Shown here one piece after another: positions 36,739 through 48,154 of a stretch of DNA of 64,000 nucleotides (position 1 is its first letter; the number at the start of each line of letters is the position of its first letter). This stretch comes from Larix kaempferi (Eukaryota > Streptophyta > Pinopsida > Pinales > Pinaceae). Below the pieces are notes generated by a model. The model was given only the letters and a program-made list of their open reading frames with translations. It had not been told where the DNA came from and made no database searches. The stretch covers positions 8,688,501-8,752,500 of the forward strand of contig BSBM01000592.1 in the NCBI GenBank assembly GCA_027924585.1, read 5' to 3'. The translations under genes were made by a program, and so were the position numbers.

Positions 36739-37295
36739 TGTTAAATTTCATACATTCATAGCATAAAACATAAATGCATTACCAAGATCACTAGAAGTAA
36801 GACAAAGCACAAAACAACAACACAGATTTTACCCTGGGAAACCCAATAGGGAGAAAACCCAGCAACCTTCGCAGAGAGATGATAATTCCGAGATCAGAGT
36901 ACAAATGAGAAAATAGAAAGTGTGGAAATGTTTTCCACAAATAGAAACCCTAGAAATCAGCCTCCTCCTTTAGGTGATGCGAAATTCTCCTCTCCCAAGT
37001 GATGCGCCACTCTCAAGTGTGAGAATGAATAAATGAGGAGCACTAACCTCATATTTATACAAGTGCTGAAACCAGAAAATCCCTTATGGGGCCGACTTGT
37101 CTTGGGGGCAATAAATATTTTATTTTTAATCTTTTTATTAATTCCTTTTGCACCCCAAGGCTTACATTGATTCTTTCATGTGTTTACATAATTGTTTATA
37201 TAAGGTTCTTCTCCCTTAGGAGGTATAAACAAGTACAATGATGGTACAATAAAATATAATGAATAATATCTTCTGAAGTTGTACAAAATCCAACA
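36739..37295 (-). repeat. 5' LTR of the deleted copia element
   Basis: On the minus strand it begins TGTTGGATTTTGTACAAC and ends AATTTAACA, 557 bp. It has a TATA-like TTGTATAAATATGAGG near 37050-37070 and the leader block GCTGGGTTTTCTCCC...GGGTTTCCCAGGG, as in other plant copia LTRs. The sequence next to it (TGGAGCAGTT) is only a poor match to a tRNA-Met primer site. Confidence 0.65.
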
Positions 37296-38302
37296 GCGTG
37301 GTGGATTTAATTTTAGTGGTAGATTTAATTTTAAAGCTTTATTAGTTGTCCATTCCATAATCTTGATGTACAGTAATGGTTTCGAGCATCTTATCTTTTT
37401 CTATATTTTTTAAGGAATTTAAATCAGATCATTGAACCCGATTTTAAATTACAATCATTAAAATCTTTACCATAAAGGCAGGGACTAAAAGCTGATAAGC
37501 TCTTCCAGATATATGTTAATTGTTATTAATAATTATGAAACGAAAGAGAATGAATTCAAGAGAGTGATTGCCTCTCCAAACTTCTGGCTTTTGCTTTTGT
37601 GTGACATCCATGAAAATTTATAAGACCATAATTAATGGCCATGTTAGGCGACAAGGGTTGATCCATTATAATCGTTTAAGTAAGAACCATCTGGAGAAAT
37701 AAGGCAGGGTGTATCTCACCTTGGAACTACCAACAGTTTTCAACGACAGTAAAGTATGGAGATGTTTCAAAATAATGGCATCTGCAGCAACGTTTAACGG
37801 TGGGGTTGATGAGCACTTAAACTACTTTTTGTCTATTTCTAGCATTTTTTGAGCACCAAATTATTTTTGGTGTACTTCTGATAAGTTAGTTTATTGTATG
37901 CTTGACTTGTAAAAAGTTGAAGATCGGTTTTCAACCTCAGTATCCAATTTTCTCACAATTTTGTAGCAGGTACTATAGACAATATGTTATTTAATAATTA
38001 TGTAAGGCGAAGGCAATGAATCCAAGAGAGTTACTGTCCCTCCAAATTTCTCACTTCTGTTATGCACACATATTAGTTGGTATCAGAGCCTTTTTGGCTC
38101 TCATTCTGATCTTCAGTTCGCCTCTGCATTTAGGTCTGCATCAAGGTCAACCTACAGCAGAGTATTTTTCAAGTAGGTCTTTTCGTTTTTCAACTCCAGC
38201 ATTAACAAGGTTGCTGATTGCAGGTACAAGAATGCCATTTTTGAATTTTGGTTGTGGATTTGGGTAAGGGGATACCTTTTTCTGCAGGCCCATTAGTTAA
38301 AG
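37296..38302. repeat. Intron DNA with a 65-bp direct repeat and an orphan primer-binding site
   Basis: About 65 bases around 37525-37590 recur, diverged, at 37989-38054 ('ttaataattatg...caagagag'). A perfect TGGTATCAGAGC (38078-38089, plus strand), complementary to initiator tRNA-Met, follows the second copy, as it would follow an LTR end. This looks like the 5' edge of a vanished retroelement. No coding frame. Confidence 0.45.
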
Positions 38303-38506
38303 TTGTGTCGCAAATATCTCCAATTTCTCCCGATATTTCCGATTTCTCTTGAGTTTTCCAGGTTGCCGATTTTTCTGATATTTTCATAATTCTTCAAGTC
38401 TAAGTTTCTTCTTGCAGATATTTTCCCATATTTTCCCCGATATTCCCTATAAATTTATTTGCAGACCCTCAGTGATATATTCCCTGAAACAATGTTTGCA
38501 ACATTG
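38303..38506 (-). mobile_element. hAT-type MITE, 204 bp, copy 2 (inverted)
   Basis: Flanking 8-mers AGTTAAAG (38295-38302) and AGTTAAAC (38507-38514) agree at 7 of 8 positions. The end TTTGCAACATTG matches the terminus of copy 1 at 31237-31440, and the bodies align in reverse orientation ('tctcccgatatttcc', 'attttccccgatatt'). It has the same 204-bp length. Confidence 0.72.
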
Positions 38507-39554
38507 AGTTAAACTAGTAATCTACAACAAAATTATCTCGCAACATTATTGGATCAGAATAGGGAAAAAGTGTACAAATTTGCAAACAAAAAGTGATAGC
38601 GACAGTATATAAACGTTTCTGTAAGGTGGATAGCCACCTAACTGATTGATTAACCAGTCTTTTTATGGTTGGAAAGAATATGTTCAGGCAGTCCCAAGGA
38701 ATGAGTTGCCGATTGATTGGGCTCCACAGCTTGTGTTTGTAGTTTGCGCTTTACAATCATAAGTTTTGAAACTAAGGGAGAGGACCATTTTAATCTTGTA
38801 TAAAATGATATGGTTCAAATTGTAGCAGAGATAGTAACACCCTGGTAGTATAATATGCCATTGAAGAAGCCAATAAGGTGATCACACATGATAATATATG
38901 CCTTCAGTAAATTAAGATACCTACATCCATTGCAATTCTTCGGACTTCCTCACCCAATCTCCCTAGTGAATCAAACCTTGATTGATAAGGATAAAACCTC
39001 AACAGCATGGAGATATTCTTTCTCTTTTACAATTTAAAGAAAACATACCTGCAAATGCATTGTTAAAACCCGAAATTTTACACCTTGCAGAAAGGAAGAA
39101 CGTTTGATCAGAAAAGCTGCCACTCACCTCTATAAGAGGTGATGGAAATAGGCATTGGATCTGGTATTTTATCTCAAAGAGTATATCTGATTATCATAAA
39201 GTACATACAAAACTACACTTAAGACTTTCCTCTGTTCCCTTTCTTGATTTTTAACACACAGCCCTTTAGTTATCTTTATTGTAAGTGGTTTTATATATCT
39301 TTACCTCAGATCTATAAAGTTTTTCAGAATATTGGAGCTATTGAAACCCCATTACATCACAGGTCTATCTGAATTTCATCTTTATAACATGCTATCAACA
39401 GGATGTATGACATGTCCAAATTTTGAATAATCACACAAAGCAACCTCTGGATGGAAACGCATAAAAGAATACGTCATTCACCAACTAATTTTCAATTAAT
39501 ATATGTGTAGCACTGAATTTATAAAACATGTCAAAATTGGAGATGGCGCATAAC
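38507..39554. other. Intron of the helicase gene, nothing further seen
   Basis: AT-rich sequence without repeats or frames that I can support. It is the 5' end of the ~12.5-kb intron. Confidence 0.5.
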
Positions 39555-39832
39555 CTGATGTATGGTTGAAAGTGTCACCCCGGTGTTGTGTCCAGAACTG
39601 CAGGGAACAGATTCACCTGGAGGAATGGATTTAAAATCATTGTTTTCACCCAATTCACTATCATGCATTTTCAGAGTAACTCGATCAAGAAATATCCTTA
39701 GTTCATCCAGTGATTTTGCATCACGGCTGACATCAATACTTCCATGAAATCCTGGTTTATCAGGCAATAACTTAAACCTCCCCTTTATGCTTCTCTGCTG
39801 CTTCATGTCCATATAGCTCGTTTGGGGTGTAC
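39555..39832 (-). CDS. SRS2-like helicase exon between motifs IV and V
   Basis: It begins (G)TPQTSYMDMKQQRSIKGRFK and ends GHNTGVTLSTIHQ, leading directly into motif V. Acceptor TGTCAG|GT and donor CAT CAG|GTTATG fit, and both joins keep phase. The LSTIHQ end is the standard 'T(I/A)H(Q/R)AKGLEW' lead-in, which confirms that the distant exon at 26789-27061 belongs to the same gene. Confidence 0.85.
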
Positions 39833-40006
39833 CTGACACAAAATTGATCGAAAGTACATAAATTTCCAAGATCTCAGATTTGTAATCATTATCAAACTAC
39901 ATATACAATCCTCGGGAGTACTCTGTCAATGGAAGAAAGGGACAGGTATTCTGAGTCCTGACAACATAAATTGAATGTTGAGATCCTGTCAAGAAAAGCA
40001 TCTTAC

Positions 40007-41167
40007 CACTCTTGCTCTCTTTAATAGAAAAAGAATTCTGATTTTGGGGACCAGTCATTCTTTCAGCATCAAACAAAGCAGCTTCTTTTAAGAGGGCTTT
40101 AATACCAGCATATTGCAAGTTATTTGTTGAGTTGGTATCAACTTTCACAGAAGAAGAAACGGACTGCTGATTATATCCTTTCTTTCCATCAAAGTCAGCA
40201 TTCAAGGTGTGTGGAACATCTCTACTGCCTCTGACATGGGAAATCTGTTGCAAGATATTGATTATTACATCTCTCAAACCCATGTTCTTCAAATCGTTCT
40301 TTGTGGCTGCTAGAAGTTTCAATATAGAATGCATACCTTCAAGTGTCAAATGATCACTCTCTGACAAGATAGCTATGGACTTAGCTGGGGCATATGAAGA
40401 TAGATCATCACATACTAGGAGTCCAACTAAATGCAACCGTGTAACTTTTATGGCGTGTAACAATGATAAGCCCTTCTTTAATTTAATGTAAGACAAACAA
40501 TCTTTGATTGCTAAACTCATAGATGGACAGAAAAGGTCCAATAGATGCTTGGATGCTAGATCATCTGATTCGCAAATTGCTAAATGGAGAACTGCTAGAA
40601 TGTCATGGAATACATCACCAAGCCCTGTACCAGGTTCTCCGCCACTAGCAACTAAAAACTGACTTCCAGTGGACCCAGATCCACTGCCTCTAATGTGACA
40701 TTCAATACCATGAGCTTGCAAATTGTGCTGAACCTCCAAACCAATACGCTGCAGACGATACAGAATAGCAATTTCTTGCAACGGGACACCTTGTTTCCTC
40801 AACGATGTAATAAAATCAACAATTGCAGTAGCTTCACACTGATCATTCCTGCATTCACATACTGTCATAAGTGTACCTGTGGGTGATGCGGTTCGCACAG
40901 TCTTTGGCATTCTACTCTTATTTTTACTAATCAAGCTGCGAGCAGATGCCACTATTGCTCCTGTACTACGAAAGTTTTGTTCCAACTTAGTAGTGATTGC
41001 ACCCATGAAAACATTTTCAAAAATTTTTATGTTGTATAAACCAATTGCTCCTCGCCAGGAATATATTTGTTGATCATCATCACCAACAACCGTAATGTGT
41101 GCATGGTCTTTGCAAAGAATCCTTAGTAACTCAAACTGGTTGACATCTGTGTCCTGAAATTCATCCA
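40007..41167 (-). CDS. SRS2-like helicase, motifs II-IV exon
   Basis: The largest exon, about 387 codons. It opens with (V)DEFQDTDVNQF, the Walker B/motif II that binds Mg-ATP, followed by VVGDDDQQIYSWRGA (motif III) and LEQNFRST (motif IV). After IAILYRLQRIGLEVQHNL comes a long, less conserved segment that probably belongs to the 2B-like domain. Acceptor CCACTAG|TG and donor GAGTG|GTAAGA fit with phase. The best match I know is the plant nuclear SRS2-like/UvrD-type ATP-dependent DNA helicase, a 3'-5' helicase thought to act in recombination control and repair. Confidence 0.92.
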
Positions 41168-41432
41168 CTAGTGGCAGAAAACCCTCTATTAGAGCTGTGT
41201 TAATGCATGAGAACTACAACATCACTATTGGATAAGTAGATTGCATTACTTTATATAATGAAGATTAACAATGTCCATAGCAGATAAATATTTTTCAATT
41301 TATGTGGTGAATATATCAATATTCAACTCAACACAAGAACATAAAATGCATCTCCATCCTATGTCTAAAACTGAAAGTAATAACAACAGAAACAATAGTC
41401 CAGAGCCAGGCTGAATAATAGGCAATAGTTAC

Positions 41433-41506
41433 CAAATATATACTGTGCCTTCAACCCTGCATTTTCCAATGCATTTGGCCACTTTTGCAACATATCTAGA
41501 GTGTAC
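41433..41506 (-). CDS. SRS2-like helicase, short exon before motif II
   Basis: It encodes YTLDMLQKWPNALENAGLKA then QYIF, joining in phase to VDEFQDT. Acceptor GAAAG|G and donor TTTG|GTAAC fit. The segment precedes Walker B in this family. Confidence 0.8.
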
Positions 41507-41704
41507 CTTTCATCAGCAATAAACATTGAGTTAGCAAAATAATGTTTATGATCTCTTTACACTTTAATGAATTCTTCTTTGATGTAATTCTTATAAAGTC
41601 AGTAAATAAACCTACAACTTACAAGCATTCAGTTTATTGTGGCAAAAAGCATGTAGATTCTCACTTCCTGAGTAAGTGTAAACTAATAGCAGGGTGCTAC
41701 CAAC

Positions 41705-41941
41705 CTGACAAAGCTGTTAAAGTCTATCCCATTTGCTTGAAGAAGGCGTTCATTATATTGCTGGAGGACCCAGTTTGAAAAACCATCCCCATGACTATCA
41801 TTAAGTTCAACATCTGCAACACCCTCTTGGGACTTGACAAATTGAGATGTACGAAGATGTTGAAATAATCGATATGCTCCAGCCTTTAAAAATGCCTTTT
41901 TCTCTTCTGTAGACTGATGCCTCCCCTTTTTGACAAGGAAC
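41705..41941 (-). CDS. SRS2-like helicase exon between motifs Ib and II
   Basis: It reads RHQSTEEKKAFLKAGAYRLF ... NWVLQQYNERLLQANGIDFN. The NxxLxxNxIDFxxF pattern is the usual run-up to motif II in UvrD-like proteins. Donor TCAG|GTTGG fits, and the join to the 41433-41506 exon keeps phase. The acceptor near 41942 (AGAAAG) gives a phase that I could not reconcile with the upstream exon. Confidence 0.75.
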
Positions 41942-42174
41942 CTTTCTATCAGATAAAAGTTGAAACTTGGCTACCTAGAAGCTAGGTACCTAGAGTTGAC
42001 AAGGCCAAACATGACAAAGATTTACGATAGATTTGCAGGGACAGAAAATTAATTCCAAATGGGTGGGTATATAAATCAATGTTGTTTAGAACTTTATGCT
42101 TTGTAGATAACCGTAAAAACAATTTGAAATTCTGAAATAGGAGAAATGAATAGGACTGGGATTGAGTTAACTAC

Positions 42175-42364
42175 CTGGAGGTATTTACTCTTTTGAGCCA
42201 GTTTGTCTTGAAATTGCATAGATTGCCCACTTGTTTGACGCCTTCTCTCTGTATGCCACTCGTCAACCAGATTTTCCAACAAATCAAGCTGCCAGAAATT
42301 ACACTCAATAGAAGGGCCATTAATTAGGGACAGTATTGTCTTCTCTCTCCTACGGAGTTCAAGC
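42175..42364 (-). CDS. SRS2-like helicase exon after motif Ib
   Basis: The open frame LELRRREKTILSLINGPSIE ... LDLLENLVDEWHTERRRQ ends at a good donor (CTCCAG|GTAGTT). The acceptor GAAATAG at 42365 is plausible but puts the exon one base out of phase with the previous one. An acceptor a few bases further in, a small exon I missed, or a real lesion could explain this. Confidence 0.65.
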
Positions 42365-42420
42365 TATTTCCAAAAATATGAGAACATTATTTATGTTAAC
42401 AAAAAAGCATAGTTTGCAAC

Positions 42421-42624
42421 CTGCATTTTTGGTGTGAAAACCACAAAGTTGGGAGCAAGTCCAGCATGATTTGGGAAGGCCCGTAAAACAGATAAGCAGA
42501 AAGAATGAAAGGTTCCAACACGTATGCCCACAACATTTGATGAGCCTTCACCATTGAAATGCTGTTGAGCAGCTGCAACACACTGTAACCTGTGAAGAAG
42601 ATCTTGTCCTGCTCTTCGTGTGAA
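42421..42624 (-). CDS. SRS2-like helicase, motif Ib exon
   Basis: 68 codons, FTRRAGQDLLHRLQCVAAAQ ... IRVGTFHSFCLSVLR ... NFVVFTPKMQ. The VGTFHSFC block is motif Ib (single-strand DNA contact). With the preceding small exon it gives ILAVT-FTRRAGQ, the motif Ia context. Acceptor TTTTAG|TTC and donor ATGCAG|GTTGC fit. Confidence 0.85.
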
Positions 42625-42747
42625 CTAAAATACAGAAAATCGAAAACTTCAAGACCTTGGAAAGCAAGAATCAAACAATTCAAAAGAGATTCAATCCTGT
42701 AATGGACCTTCAAACCTGTAATGAACTAAGTTACCAATATTACATAC

Positions 42748-42780
42748 CGTTACCGCAAGGATATCCTTTGGAGAAACACC
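42748..42780 (-). CDS. SRS2-like helicase, 11-codon motif Ia exon
   Basis: Microexon GVSPKDILAVT between acceptor GTTATAG and donor ACG|GTATGT. It completes motif Ia (ILAVTFT) when joined to the next exon. The exon with Walker A (GxGxGKT) must lie upstream on the minus strand, at higher coordinates; I could not find it in the window. Confidence 0.8.
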
Positions 42781-43615
42781 CTATAACATCAGGTCAAAAA
42801 ATATAATTAACACATGGCTTTGTTGAAACTTACATCCTTTGTAATAATCACAGATTTTTTTGAGAATCTTTTAATTCTACCCACATCATTTATTTTATAT
42901 TTTATGTAATCAAACAGATATTATGGATATGTTTCATTTTATGTAATCAAATAGGTATTGTGAATTGTGAAATAGATAAAACGGTGATCTCACATAAGAT
43001 TTTCATTATCCATTTATTTGGTTATGTAAACAAATCTACAACTTGAGTGGGCCTTGTTGATGCACAAACTAGCAGCCCAAGACAAGGGACAAGCTGATCG
43101 GCTGCTAATCCGACACAACTATGAACCCCCAACCCAACGTGTCACTAACAGAAAGGGGTTCGTCACTTTAAGCTTCCTAGGTCCAACAATGAACAAACCT
43201 AGACTATCCAAAGGGGAGACCCTAGCCAAGCTTTTGCTTAAGATTATCTAAGGACAATCCTAAGTATACACCTAGCACTGATTTTTCCAGTGGGTAGAGG
43301 AATATGATGACTAGACACTCTCTAAGTTAAGGTGATTATTAATATTCAGTTATAAGTATATGCACCAATAACTATAACATTCAAGATGACATAATTTGCA
43401 GTAAGTACATTTATCAATAAATATTTCAACTATGAACATAATATCTCAGCATTTCAACACTCATGCATCCAATAAAAGAAATGATATAGCAATATAAACT
43501 CGTATCCCCCCAAAACCAATGCTTGAATATGGACAAGTTACAGGATTGCTAAAGGGTATCCCCGATATACTCGATGGTACGTGGGACCTAATACCGTGAT
43601 CAAAGTTTGTCTAGT
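42781..43615. other. Intron or intergenic DNA, no gene seen
   Basis: AT-rich, then degenerate LTR-like sequence from about 43050 ('aaacctagactatcc', 'ggggagacccta'). Similar wording occurs near 51600-51720, but no ends could be set. Confidence 0.35.
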
Positions 43616-46600
43616 TGTAATGTCCCGTTACTAACAATCAAGGAATTGACTGGGGACTGATACCATTCGGAACAAAAGAAGATCTTAATCAGTGTTATTA
43701 GGTCATCAATAGATAAAAGAGGGCCACAGGAACAAGTGTAAATTTTCCAACCCCAACCCGGTTTTAAGTTTTGTTCACATAGAGTTTAATGCCCAAACCC
43801 CATTAGCTTCTCATAAACAGAAAAATAACAATTTGCTTGAAACACTTGAGATTTTTTACAACATTTTCATCTACAGAAATTTAAATCAGCCACATAAAAA
43901 TTTTAGACACGGAAATTTTTAGCCAACTCGGCTCAGGAAAAACCCCTAAGGGAAAACCTGTTTGCAGAGAGAGATTTATTATTCTTCAGAGGTAAATTAC
44001 AATCAACAACAGCAGTACTTATCTCAATTTTTTCTTCTCGAAAAATGTGTCAAACTCAACACTAAACAGCAGTAAGGCCCACATGTGCCAGCAGTCTTTT
44101 CAGCAGTATGGACTTGAGAAACGTGCCCAGAAAACAACAGAAATTACCAGCAATAAATGCAGTACAGATTACCTTGATTTTCATGCCTGAAATTAACTGT
44201 ACGGAATACCTCGAATTCTATGACAAAAATTAACTGTACGGACCTCGATTTCTGTGTAAATAAATGTTGTATGGACTGTATGGATTCTGAAGTACCAATC
44301 TATTAAATGCCTCGAAAACTGTGCCCTTCCTCTTCTGCTGTACGGACAGACTCTCCTCGATTTCTGTGCCAATTTAACGCTGCTGTACGGTCTGCAATTA
44401 ATGATGTACGGCCTCCTTGGGAATTGTGCCCTGCTCCTCAAAATTTGTGCTTCTCCTCAGCTTCAATTTCTGTGCAAGGGTTTCTCTCTTCCTCTCTCTC
44501 TCTCTTTTCTCTTCTCTTTCTCTCCCAAAAATCTCTTTGGTGAAAGTGAACAATGATACCTTCAATCCCTAACTCCTCCCTTTTTGTTCATGGCAACTTT
44601 CTCATTTTCATCAAATGGCTTAGATTAGACATAATCAAGGGTTCACATTAATTGCTCATTAAAAAACTCAATAAATAATATTTAATGCTCAACTATCATT
44701 TAATTACGCAAGTTCCTTTTTTTAATTAAACACTCACTTTATTTCTCATAAAGTGAACTTAGGAGAAAAATTAACTTAAAGTGACTTTATAAACAGAAAG
44801 TACATCTCACTTTAATAAAGTGCTAGGGACCACTTTTAATGTTTTAACCACCCCTAGGCATCTCAAGATGGAAAAACACTTACCTTGGTACAAAATTTAA
44901 CAACAAGGAGCAACTTACATGCGTTACAATCGAGCCATATTTCATAGTGCATGCAACAAAAGCACATTAATTAAGTTGCATGCATGCAGGAAGCAGTGCA
45001 TGCAATCTCAAATTCAAAATAGAAAAGAAAAGACTCAAGGCATGCAAAAGTCAAGGCATGCAATCTCAACATGATAAAAGAAGGAAAAAGTGAGTTGCTC
45101 AACATGCTAAAGTTATTATTGATCGGTGAGATTCAAATTGAGAGCTCTGTGAACCAATTTAGGGTTGAGGGCGCATCCCTTAGCCAACAAGTGTGTTTCG
45201 GCAGCGAAATCTATCTACCTTAATCACTTCCAGGGGTAAATCATACAGGTTTACTATTTTGCTTCATCATTACATCAAGGATTCAATGTTCTTCTTAAAG
45301 ATTCAAGCCAAAGGATTGAAAGGGCGCTTCACATCTTCTGAGGTCATTGAGGGCGCGTTTCAGGCTCTATTATTCTGACTATTCACCAGGCATACTGTTA
45401 TTGATCCTTCCCAGTGTTACCAACCGCAACCAATTTATCGCAATATGCTGATAAATCGTGATTTTTCTCCAGTCGTGATTTTTTTTTTTAAATCGCTCTA
45501 AAAATCGACCCGATTTTTAGTCAATTTTTTACGATTTTTAGCCGATTTTTCGTCGATTTATCCTGAGTTGACCGATTTTTTGACAGGACATGTTAATGGC
45601 CAAAAAAAGGGTTTTAAAGGCTGCAGATTCACTTTGTTTTGGTTCATTTGGACGCTATAGCCAAGGAGACTAGGAGAGCTTTTATTTTGCCCAAGGAGGA
45701 TTTTATTCATCATTTCACTTGCCATCAACGATCAGATTTGAAGATTGGAGCTTTGCATTTGGAGTTTTTCCAAATTTATCACATTTGTTATATTTTTGAT
45801 GATTCAGTATTCAGGAGTAGGACACGATCCATTTTAATGTGTGATGTATCTCTAGACATCTTATATATCTTATATATCGGTTTTATTTCCATATTCATGT
45901 GGTAATGTGTTTATTTGATGTTATTGTGGCTTTAGATGTTTAAAAATTTGAAAAAAAATGAATATTTTTGTATTTTTAAGTTTGCCAATTTATTGTCGAT
46001 GTGCTACTGAGATATCTCAAAACGATGTTTCCTGGACCCTGCCGATTTTTTCACTACGCCGATATTTGTAACAATGATCCTTCATGCAGCTTATTAGATC
46101 CATTCAACTATTTCAAAAGCTAAATCCAAAGATAAAACAAAGAAGAGGACGCCTTCACTTTGCATGGGCAAATACATCTATTGGAGGTAATTCATATCGC
46201 ATCTTAACTTTGATGCATGGCTTGCATGTCTCTTCTATACTGTTGGGAGGGCTATTATAAGCCTTACTGTGGAATATTGGGTTCGTATCACTCTTCTGGA
46301 GCTATATATATTGATCTGGATATTGAGGAGGGCAAATTGCCATTGAGATCCAAACTCATAACTTGACCTAGGGTTGATGCATGGACTGCATGCTTCTTCC
46401 ATATTGATCAGAAGGCCACTATAAGCCGTATACATACTTCTTGGAGCCATATCACCTTTCTAGAGCATTCTTTATTCAATCTACAGACTGAGGGAGGCGC
46501 ATTCTTTGCATGGACAAATTATCCTAAAGAAGACATCGCATATCTTGGTCTATTCTCAATGCATGATTTGCATGTTTGCATTATGTTGTACTTGTTATCA
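43616..46600 (+). mobile_element. Old family-G LTR broken by two insertions
   Basis: TGTAATGTCCCG and the following ~120 bases match the start of the G LTRs. Matching resumes near 44900 ('gcatgcatgcaggaagcagtgcatgcaa', 'tttcggcagcgaaatctatct' near 45195). It continues after 46077 ('cttgcatgtctcttc', 'gggcaaat'). Two foreign segments interrupt it: about 43745-44895 (another LTR-like piece with a CT-rich stretch at 44494-44530) and the hAT-like element 45412-46076. The right end is unclear. It is more diverged than the other G copies. Confidence 0.6.
45404..46084. mobile_element. 665-bp hAT-like non-autonomous element
   Basis: It begins CAGTGTTACCAA (45412) and ends TTTGTAACAATG (46076), an imperfect inverted repeat. 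Flanking 8-mers ATCCTTCC and ATCCTTCA agree at 7 of 8 positions. It contains repeated 'aaatcg' and 'cgattttt' motifs like the subterminal region of the full hAT element. An 88-codon frame (45639-45905) inside shows no transposase motif. Confidence 0.7.
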
Positions 46601-48154
46601 CACCATAGTAGCTGGGCTACTATTCTTGCTGAGCAGATATCTGCACTTTCCAGAGCTTTGCTTTTACAGAGATCATTTGCGATGAGCAGTGTTATTTGGG
46701 ATCACTCACAGATCAAAGTAGTATATATATCAAACATTGAGTAGACCTTGTGCCAAGGCTGAGTCTTGAGAGCTTAGATTTGATGACCGATGTGACCTTT
46801 TGTTCCATACAGTTTCAGTTCAGTGCCTAGAGCTCCGATGTTATTATTGCAGCAGTGTTTTAGTTGTTTATGGATGATGATTATTGATATGATATGATGT
46901 GACCTATGGACTTTTGACTATTATCATGGATTATTATCTTGTTGTTTTAGTCATCTTCATAGCATTGACTTGATATATGATTCATGGCATTGCAGTACTA
47001 TCTAAATAATAAAATGGAATATATTGGATGATTTTATTAAATATAAAACTAGATGTATTACTTGCACTTTAAGGTTTTCTGGCAATACTCATTGGTTTCA
47101 TCACCCTCCTGTGAGCATGGACATGGTCTTTCATGACATCTTTGTTTGCTAGCCTAGGCACCACATTCACTTGACTCCATCCATCCATGACCCTCCTTAT
47201 TTGGCTTTCACATTGACTTGCCTTCTTGACTGCTTGACATGGAGGACTTCCCCATTTCTACCTCTATGTTGGACCGCATCCACGTTTGTTTTGTGTCTCG
47301 GCTCTGAGTTGGTGACAGAACTTGCCTTTGGTGAGTTGGATTTTATGCCTAGATCACTCTAGTCGGTTGCCTCGATGTTTGGCTTAGCGCGGAATTCCCT
47401 CTAGTCACATGAGTTGCTGTTGGCTAAAATTGAAAGCACATGTACTACTTATATTGGAAATCTATTATGAAAGCTTGTGAACTTAAAATTCTAGAATGTG
47501 TTTCTCAACACACGTGAATAAAGGCTAAAGCAATGAATTGCTAAAATACCCCGTGAAGGGTATAGAAAGGTCCAAAAAACAGTGGTTAAACAAATGCTAT
47601 ATCTAAATATTGTTGACCTCATGATTGTAAATATGCCTCGGATGAAAGCTGCGATTAGTTGTGCTTCTAAGCGCATGTAAAATCCCAGAGGGGTCATATA
47701 GGCCAAAAAGGCCATGGAAATGAAATAAATGATCCTAATGAACCTGGATCAACTTGATGTAGACATGATGCCTAAGTTGAATAAGCACTCTCAAAACAAC
47801 TTATCCATTTGTGAGGCACGGCCCTTCCCTTTGTTATTTTGTCCAGCACAAAGTGTAGCTTCCCCTTTCCCTGTCCAAAGTGTCACTTAGTTGAGTTGGT
47901 CAAGTCATCCCTTTTGCCTAGCCTTCTTCTTAGCCCTCACCCTTTGCTAGCAGTTAGGCCATGTCAGTTGAATGAGTATGTCTTTAAAGCTTTTGTGCAA
48001 GTAAACTATAATAACAATGAAATATATATGTATTAACTGCCACTGAATGATGTTTATACTTTAAGTTAAGTTGTGAATATGATTAAAGGAACATGTCTTA
48101 GTCTTATGTTATAGTCTAGTCTTTGGCTGCATTTTTTACCTAGTCAAACATAGT
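46601..48154. other. Intergenic, no gene supported
   Basis: Several short frames in AT-rich DNA without recognisable domains. Part may be the right-hand remains of the old family-G LTR and the left-hand part of the F2 copy. I see no boundary signals. Confidence 0.4.

Larger units (their letters stand above)
34031..37295 (-). mobile_element. Deleted Ty1/copia element in the helicase intron
   Basis: In minus direction the order is LTR (37295-36739), gag (36365-35430), an integrase C-terminal piece (34980-34603) and a reverse transcriptase piece (34377-34200). Large parts of protease, integrase core, RT and all RNase H are missing, and no downstream LTR is visible. The order gag-integrase-RT identifies copia. 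It cannot move on its own. Confidence 0.72.
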
